NCBI RefSeq assembly: GCF_000813745.1
Contig: NZ_JWLC01000004.1
Location: forward strand, 1 to 64,000
Direction: 5' to 3'
DNA: 64,000 nt
DNA from: Leisingera sp. ANG-M1
Lineage (GTDB): Bacteria > Pseudomonadota > Alphaproteobacteria > Rhodobacterales > Rhodobacteraceae
The notes beneath the pieces were generated by a model. It was not told where the DNA came from and made no database searches. It saw only the letters and a program-made list of their open reading frames with translations. Position numbers and translations under genes: made by a program. This document shows positions 60,667 to 64,000 of the stretch, one piece after another (position 1 is the stretch's first letter; the number at the start of each line of letters is the position of its first letter).

Positions 60667-61617
60667 TCACGCAGTTTCACGCAAAACGCGGGGCACTTTG
60701 AACTCCACGGTTTCGACGGCGGTTTCCACGACTTCGACGGTGACGTCATACCGTTCGCGGAAAGCGTCGATCACCTCGTTGACCAGCAGTTCCGGGGCCG
60801 AGGCGCCGGCGGTGATCGCCACCGAGCGGATTCCCTCCAGCGCCCGCCAGTCGATATTTTCAGCGCGCTGCACCAGCTGGGCATAATCGCAGCCGTTCTT
60901 GGCGCCGACCTCAACCAGGCGGCGGGAATTGGAGGAATTGGGCGCGCCGACCACTAGCAAGGCGTCCGCCTTGGGGGCCACCGACTTCACCGCTTCCTGG
61001 CGGTTGGTGGTGGCGTAGCAGATGTCTTCCTTGTGCGGGCCAACGATCTGAGGGAAGCGCTCTTCCAGCGCCGCGACGATGCCTTTGGTGTCATCCACCG
61101 ACAGGGTGGTCTGGGTGACATAGGCGAGGCTGTCGGGGTTGCGCACCTCGACTGTGGACACGTCCTCGACGGTTTCCACCAGCAGCACCTCGCCCTCAGG
61201 CAGCTGGCCCATGGTGCCGATTGTTTCGGGGTGGCCCTTGTGGCCGATCATGATCATCTGCAGCCCGGCTTCGGCGTGGCGCTGGGCCTCGATATGCACC
61301 TTGGAGACCAGCGGGCAGGTGGCATCCACATAGACCATTTCCCGCGCCTCGGCGGCGGCGGGGACCGATTTCGGCACACCGTGGGCGGAGAAGATCACCG
61401 GGCGGTCGTCGGGGCATTCGTCCAGCTCCTCGACGAAGACCGCACCCTTGTCGCGCAAGGAGTCGACCACGTATTTGTTGTGCACAATCTCATGGCGCAC
61501 ATAGACCGGCGCGCCCCATTTCCCGATCGCCATTTCGACAATCTTGATGGCGCGGTCGACACCGGCGCAAAAGCCGCGCGGGGCGGCGAGGTAAAGGGTC
61601 AGGGCTGGCTTGGTCAT
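60667..61617 (-). CDS. ispH: 4-hydroxy-3-methylbut-2-enyl diphosphate reductase
   Basis: 316 residues. The three cluster cysteines are in [10 protein letters not shown] (Cys17), [12 protein letters not shown] and [20 protein letters not shown] and [13 protein letters not shown] are further family blocks. It makes IPP and DMAPP in the last step of the MEP pathway, using a 4Fe-4S cluster. It stands on its own and is divergent from a cytochrome c gene. Confidence 0.97.
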   Translation of the reverse strand: MTKPALTLYLAAPRGFCAGVDRAIKIVEMAIGKWGAPVYVRHEIVHNKYVVDSLRDKGAVFVEELDECPDDRPVIFSAHGVPKSVPAAAEAREMVYVDATCPLVSKVHIEAQRHAEAGLQMIMIGHKGHPETIGTMGQLPEGEVLLVETVEDVSTVEVRNPDSLAYVTQTTLSVDDTKGIVAALEERFPQIVGPHKEDICYATTNRQEAVKSVAPKADALLVVGAPNSSNSRRLVEVGAKNGCDYAQLVQRAENIDWRALEGIRSVAITAGASAPELLVNEVIDAFRERYDVTVEVVETAVETVEFKVPRVLRETA

Positions 61618-61757
61618 TGGCGTCTCCTTGCGCAGCAGAGGTAAGCGGTCCAGGCGCCAAGGTCTAGGGCCAGTTGGGCCTCACGGGTTTGTGATTGGAG
61701 CTTCCTGCGGAGGAAGGCGGCAGAGAGCTGCGGGTCGGAACGGCAAGAGAGGCAGGT

Positions 61758-62222
61758 ATGAAATGGATATTCGGCGGCGCTGCCGTTGCAGTGCTGGCAG
61801 GCGGCGGGTTTTACTGGCTGGCAGGGGCGGACGCGCGCGCGGCCGGAATTCTGCCTTATGAAGATCCTGAGGCTGTAAAGGCCGGTGCAGTGATCTATCA
61901 GGACTATTGCGCCAGCTGCCATGGCGCGGATCTGCAAGGCGAGGCCAATTGGCAGGAGCGGGATGCCGAGGGCTATCTGCCCGCGCCGCCGCATGATGCA
62001 ACTGGCCATACCTGGCATCATCCGGATGCGCAGCTGCTGGCGATCACCAGGTTCGGCGTGGCGCCGCTGGCCGGCAACGGCTACCGCAGCCGCATGGGTG
62101 GTTACGAGGGCGTGCTGAGCGAACAGGAGATGCTGGCGGTGCTGGCCTATATCAAGAGCAGCTGGCCACCAGAGGTCATTGCCCGCCACAACCAGATCAA
62201 CTCCCAGGCCGGAGACGGGTAA
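61758..62222 (+). CDS. Membrane-anchored or exported monoheme cytochrome c
   Basis: 154 residues. MKWIFGGAAVAVLAGGGFYW is a signal or anchor. The heme site CASCH is at residues 51-55, and Met113 (YRSRMGGY) is the likely second axial ligand. It is a class I cytochrome with unknown electron partner. The start at 61758 has AGAGG upstream; a frame from 61695 would hide the signal. Histidines HTWHH lie in the middle. Confidence 0.9.
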   Translation: MKWIFGGAAVAVLAGGGFYWLAGADARAAGILPYEDPEAVKAGAVIYQDYCASCHGADLQGEANWQERDAEGYLPAPPHDATGHTWHHPDAQLLAITRFGVAPLAGNGYRSRMGGYEGVLSEQEMLAVLAYIKSSWPPEVIARHNQINSQAGDG

Positions 62223-62230
62223 TTTGCGGG

Positions 62231-62256
62231 CAGGCGCCGCCCCATCCCGGCGCCTG
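62231..62256. terminator. Bidirectional terminator hairpin
   Basis: CAGGCGCCG (62231-62239) pairs perfectly with CGGCGCCTG (62248-62256) between the converging cytochrome c and NYN genes. No T-tract is seen on either side. Confidence 0.6.
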
Positions 62257-62284
62257 GTCCAATGTCATAAAGCGCGTGCGGCGG

Positions 62285-62854
62285 TCAGCCGTGCGCAACC
62301 GTTGCCGAGCGCGGGTCGTTCTGCTCGCGCGGCGGGCGGCCGATCACATCGCGCAGCTCTTCCAGCTCGATGAAATTGTCGGCCTGGCGGCGCAGGTCGT
62401 CCGAGATCATCGGCGGCTGGCTGCGGATGGTCGAAACCACCGAAACCCGCACACCCTGGCGCTGCAGGCTGGCAATCAGCGGGCGGAAATCCCCATCGCC
62501 TGAGAACAGCACGATATGGTCGACCCGCGGTGCCAGCTCCATGGCATCGACAGTAAGCTCGATGTCCATATTGCCCTTCACTTTGCGGCGGCCCATGCTG
62601 TCTGTGTATTCCTTGGCCGGTTTGGTGACCATGGTGAAGCCGTTGTAATGCAGCCAGTCCACCAGCGGCCGGATCGGCGAATACTCGTCGTTCTCCAGCA
62701 GGGCGGTGTAATAAAAGGCCCGCAACAGCTTGCCGCGGCGCATGAATTCTTGCCGCAACAGCTTGTAGTCGATGTCGAACCCAAGCGCCTTGGCCGCGGC
62801 GTACAGGTTCGACCCGTCTATGAACAGCGCAAGCCGTTCGTCTTTGTAAAACAT
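62285..62854 (-). CDS. NYN domain (LabA/DUF88-type) protein
   Basis: 189 residues of the PIN-like NYN fold. Acidic residues in LFIDGSNLYAAA, VKGNMDIELTVDAM and LFSGDGDF form the metal site of a putative RNase. LabA-type proteins affect circadian or cell-cycle gene expression elsewhere; the RNA target is unknown. The ATG at 62854 has AAGGA upstream; a TTG at 62857 is less likely. Confidence 0.92.
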   Translation of the reverse strand: MFYKDERLALFIDGSNLYAAAKALGFDIDYKLLRQEFMRRGKLLRAFYYTALLENDEYSPIRPLVDWLHYNGFTMVTKPAKEYTDSMGRRKVKGNMDIELTVDAMELAPRVDHIVLFSGDGDFRPLIASLQRQGVRVSVVSTIRSQPPMISDDLRRQADNFIELEELRDVIGRPPREQNDPRSATVAHG

Positions 62855-62991
62855 CAAATGTTCCTTCCGGTATATCCGCCTCGGCCAGGTGTTCCGTGAG
62901 TGAATGCTTGAAATCGGCGAAACGGGTGGACTTAATGTAAGTTATTTGTCATCTGCCGCAAGTATACTGCCATTCTGAAATAGGGTCAAAA

Positions 62992-63561
62992 ATGGCCGCA
63001 AACCGGAAAATGTCGCTAATCGCACTGGGCGGCAACCTGCCAGTTGACGCTAATGCGCCTCAAGTCACCTTGTCAAAGGCTATTTCTGCGCTTCAATCGG
63101 CGGAAGTTGTCCTGCGGAGCGTGTCGCGTTTCTTCCAGACGCCCTGCTTTCCGGCGGGTGCCGGACCGGACTATGTGAACGCGGCAGTGGCGGTGGAAAC
63201 CTCGCTGTCGGCAGGCGCTTTGCTGGCCCGGCTGCATGAGATCGAAGCGGAGTTTTCCCGGGTGCGCGACCAGCGCTGGGCAGGGCGCACACTGGATCTG
63301 GACCTGCTGGATTGCGGCGGTGCCGTGCTGCCTGATGCCGAGGGCTTCTCCCGCTGGCAAAAGCTGCCGCTGGAAGACCAGATGAAAGAGGCGCCGGGAC
63401 AGCTGATCCTGCCGCATCCGCGCATCCAGGACCGCGCCTTTGTGCTGGTGCCGCTGTGCGATATCGCGTCCCGCTGGCACCATCCGGTGCTGCGGAAAAC
63501 CGCAGCTGAGATGCTGGCGGATTTGCCGCCGGAAGAGATGGCGGAAGTAAAGCCGCTGTAA
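62992..63561 (+). CDS. folK: 2-amino-4-hydroxy-6-hydroxymethyldihydropteridine pyrophosphokinase
   Basis: 189 residues. SLIALGGNLP, the mid region RFFQTPCFPAG and the motif RWAGRTLDLDLLD (two Mg2+ aspartates) mark HPPK. It pyrophosphorylates the pterin in folate synthesis. A start at MSLIAL (63010) is also possible. It precedes rpoZ by 93 bases. Confidence 0.95.
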   Translation: MAANRKMSLIALGGNLPVDANAPQVTLSKAISALQSAEVVLRSVSRFFQTPCFPAGAGPDYVNAAVAVETSLSAGALLARLHEIEAEFSRVRDQRWAGRTLDLDLLDCGGAVLPDAEGFSRWQKLPLEDQMKEAPGQLILPHPRIQDRAFVLVPLCDIASRWHHPVLRKTAAEMLADLPPEEMAEVKPL

Positions 63562-63654
63562 CCCGTCCAATGCGGCGCTTTCCGCCCTTGTCAAGAGAAA
63601 GATTTGGGCGTAAATGTCTGCCTTCTGGACCCGGAATGAATTGGAGAGTCGCTC

Positions 63655-64000
63655 ATGGCCCGCGTGACGGTTGAAGATTGCGTAGATAAGGTGCCCAACC
63701 GCTTTGAGCTGGTGATGCTGGCAGCGCACCGCGCCCGCGAAATTTCGGCAGGTGCCCCGATCACCGTTGAGCGTGACAACGACAAGAACCCGGTCGTGTC
63801 CCTGCGTGAGATTGCCGATGAGACCCAAAGCGCCGATGATCTGCGCGAGCGTCTGATCGAGAGCAACCAGACCCAGATCGAAGTCGACGAGCCGGAAGAA
63901 GATTCCATGGCTCTGCTGATGGGTGCGGACGGCGACAAACCCGCTGAAGACGATATGTCGGAAGAGAAACTGCTGCGCGCACTGATGGAGGCCCAGGGCC
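63655..64000 (+). CDS. rpoZ: RNA polymerase omega subunit (partial, cut by the window end)
   Basis: The frame starts [20 protein letters not shown] and continues [13 protein letters not shown], the omega signature, with an acidic C-terminal extension ([20 protein letters not shown]). 115 codons are visible and no stop is reached by 64000. Omega assists RNA polymerase assembly and ppGpp response. GGAGAG lies seven bases before the start. Confidence 0.95.
   Translation, partial: MARVTVEDCVDKVPNRFELVMLAAHRAREISAGAPITVERDNDKNPVVSLREIADETQSADDLRERLIESNQTQIEVDEPEEDSMALLMGADGDKPAEDDMSEEKLLRALMEAQG

Noticed and set aside
62940-62960. Possible CtrA site before folK (TTAATGTAAGTTAT)
   Set aside because: Only one TTAA half is intact and the spacing is 6 to TTAT; it is too weak to claim.
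63591-63938. A 115-codon minus-strand frame opposite rpoZ
   Set aside because: Antisense to rpoZ, whose N-terminal signature and ribosome site are clear; its Ser/Arg-rich text is typical of a shadow.

Overview
This is a GC-rich alphaproteobacterial chromosome segment, most likely from a marine Rhodobacteraceae (Leisingera/Phaeobacter/Ruegeria-like). The grounds are the divided ATP synthase b/b' genes (atpE-b'-b), the division regulator MipZ, a cysteine-free L31, a CtrA-type TTAA-N7-TTAA site and the flavour of the protein sequences. I see no phage genes, insertion sequences, CRISPR arrays or tRNA genes. Nearly all the sequence is coding, with about 75 supported genes.

Layout. 1-160: the end of an rRNA operon (5S rRNA). 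475-6233: a lone molybdopterin oxidoreductase, a class I glutamine amidotransferase, an MFS transporter and a divergent MocR-type regulator. 6216-13860: a complete homogentisate catabolic operon (hmgA, fahA, an MBL-fold protein, a small membrane protein, a flavin monooxygenase, a DUF2783 protein, a VOC protein, maiA) with a divergent MarR regulator. The flavoprotein plus 74-residue partner resembles the two-component 3-hydroxyphenylacetate 6-hydroxylase that feeds homogentisate. 13912-18206: a class III adenylate cyclase, MipZ and a DEAD-box helicase. 18287-28315: an expanded ffh-rpsP-rimM-trmD-rplS-rpmE locus. Inserted in it are four tandem GNAT acetyltransferases, chorismate mutase, bluB, an unlisted 46-residue ORF, a sulfotransferase-like gene, a DUF1508 protein and a lipoprotein on the opposite strand.

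28480-35181: an EF-G-like protein with eroded GTPase motifs, a prolyl-tRNA-editing-type deacylase, an azoreductase/LysR divergent pair, an EamA permease, an ArsR regulator and a NUDIX hydrolase. 35460-38128: the F0 part of ATP synthase (atpI-atpB-atpE-b'-b), with strong hairpins on both sides of atpE and a clear terminator. 38342-43310: a DUF898 membrane protein/M48 peptidase pair, a GFA protein, and a FadR-family regulator divergent from an aminotransferase with two palindromes between them. 43475-46930: smc, preceded by a perfect DnaA box. 46997-54383: envelope genes (lytic transglycosylase, L,D-transpeptidase), cobalamin genes (cobD/cbiB, cobC), a glutathionyl-hydroquinone reductase and a MalY-type lyase. 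54483-56584: def, a catalytically altered def paralog and fmt. 56609-64000: small membrane proteins, a glycosyltransferase behind a CtrA box, a TRIC-type channel, rnhA, a methyltransferase, a LysE exporter, ispH, cytochrome c, a NYN-domain protein, folK and the start of rpoZ.

Most of the window is housekeeping sequence. The more unusual points are the GNAT array and other inserts in the ffh-trmD locus, three translation or hydrolase paralogs that lack canonical catalytic residues (EF-G-like, deformylase-like, MBL-fold), the 46-residue ORF, and the cell-cycle-type sites (DnaA box, CtrA box). I found no clear candidate for a wholly new multigene system; the GNAT array is the nearest.
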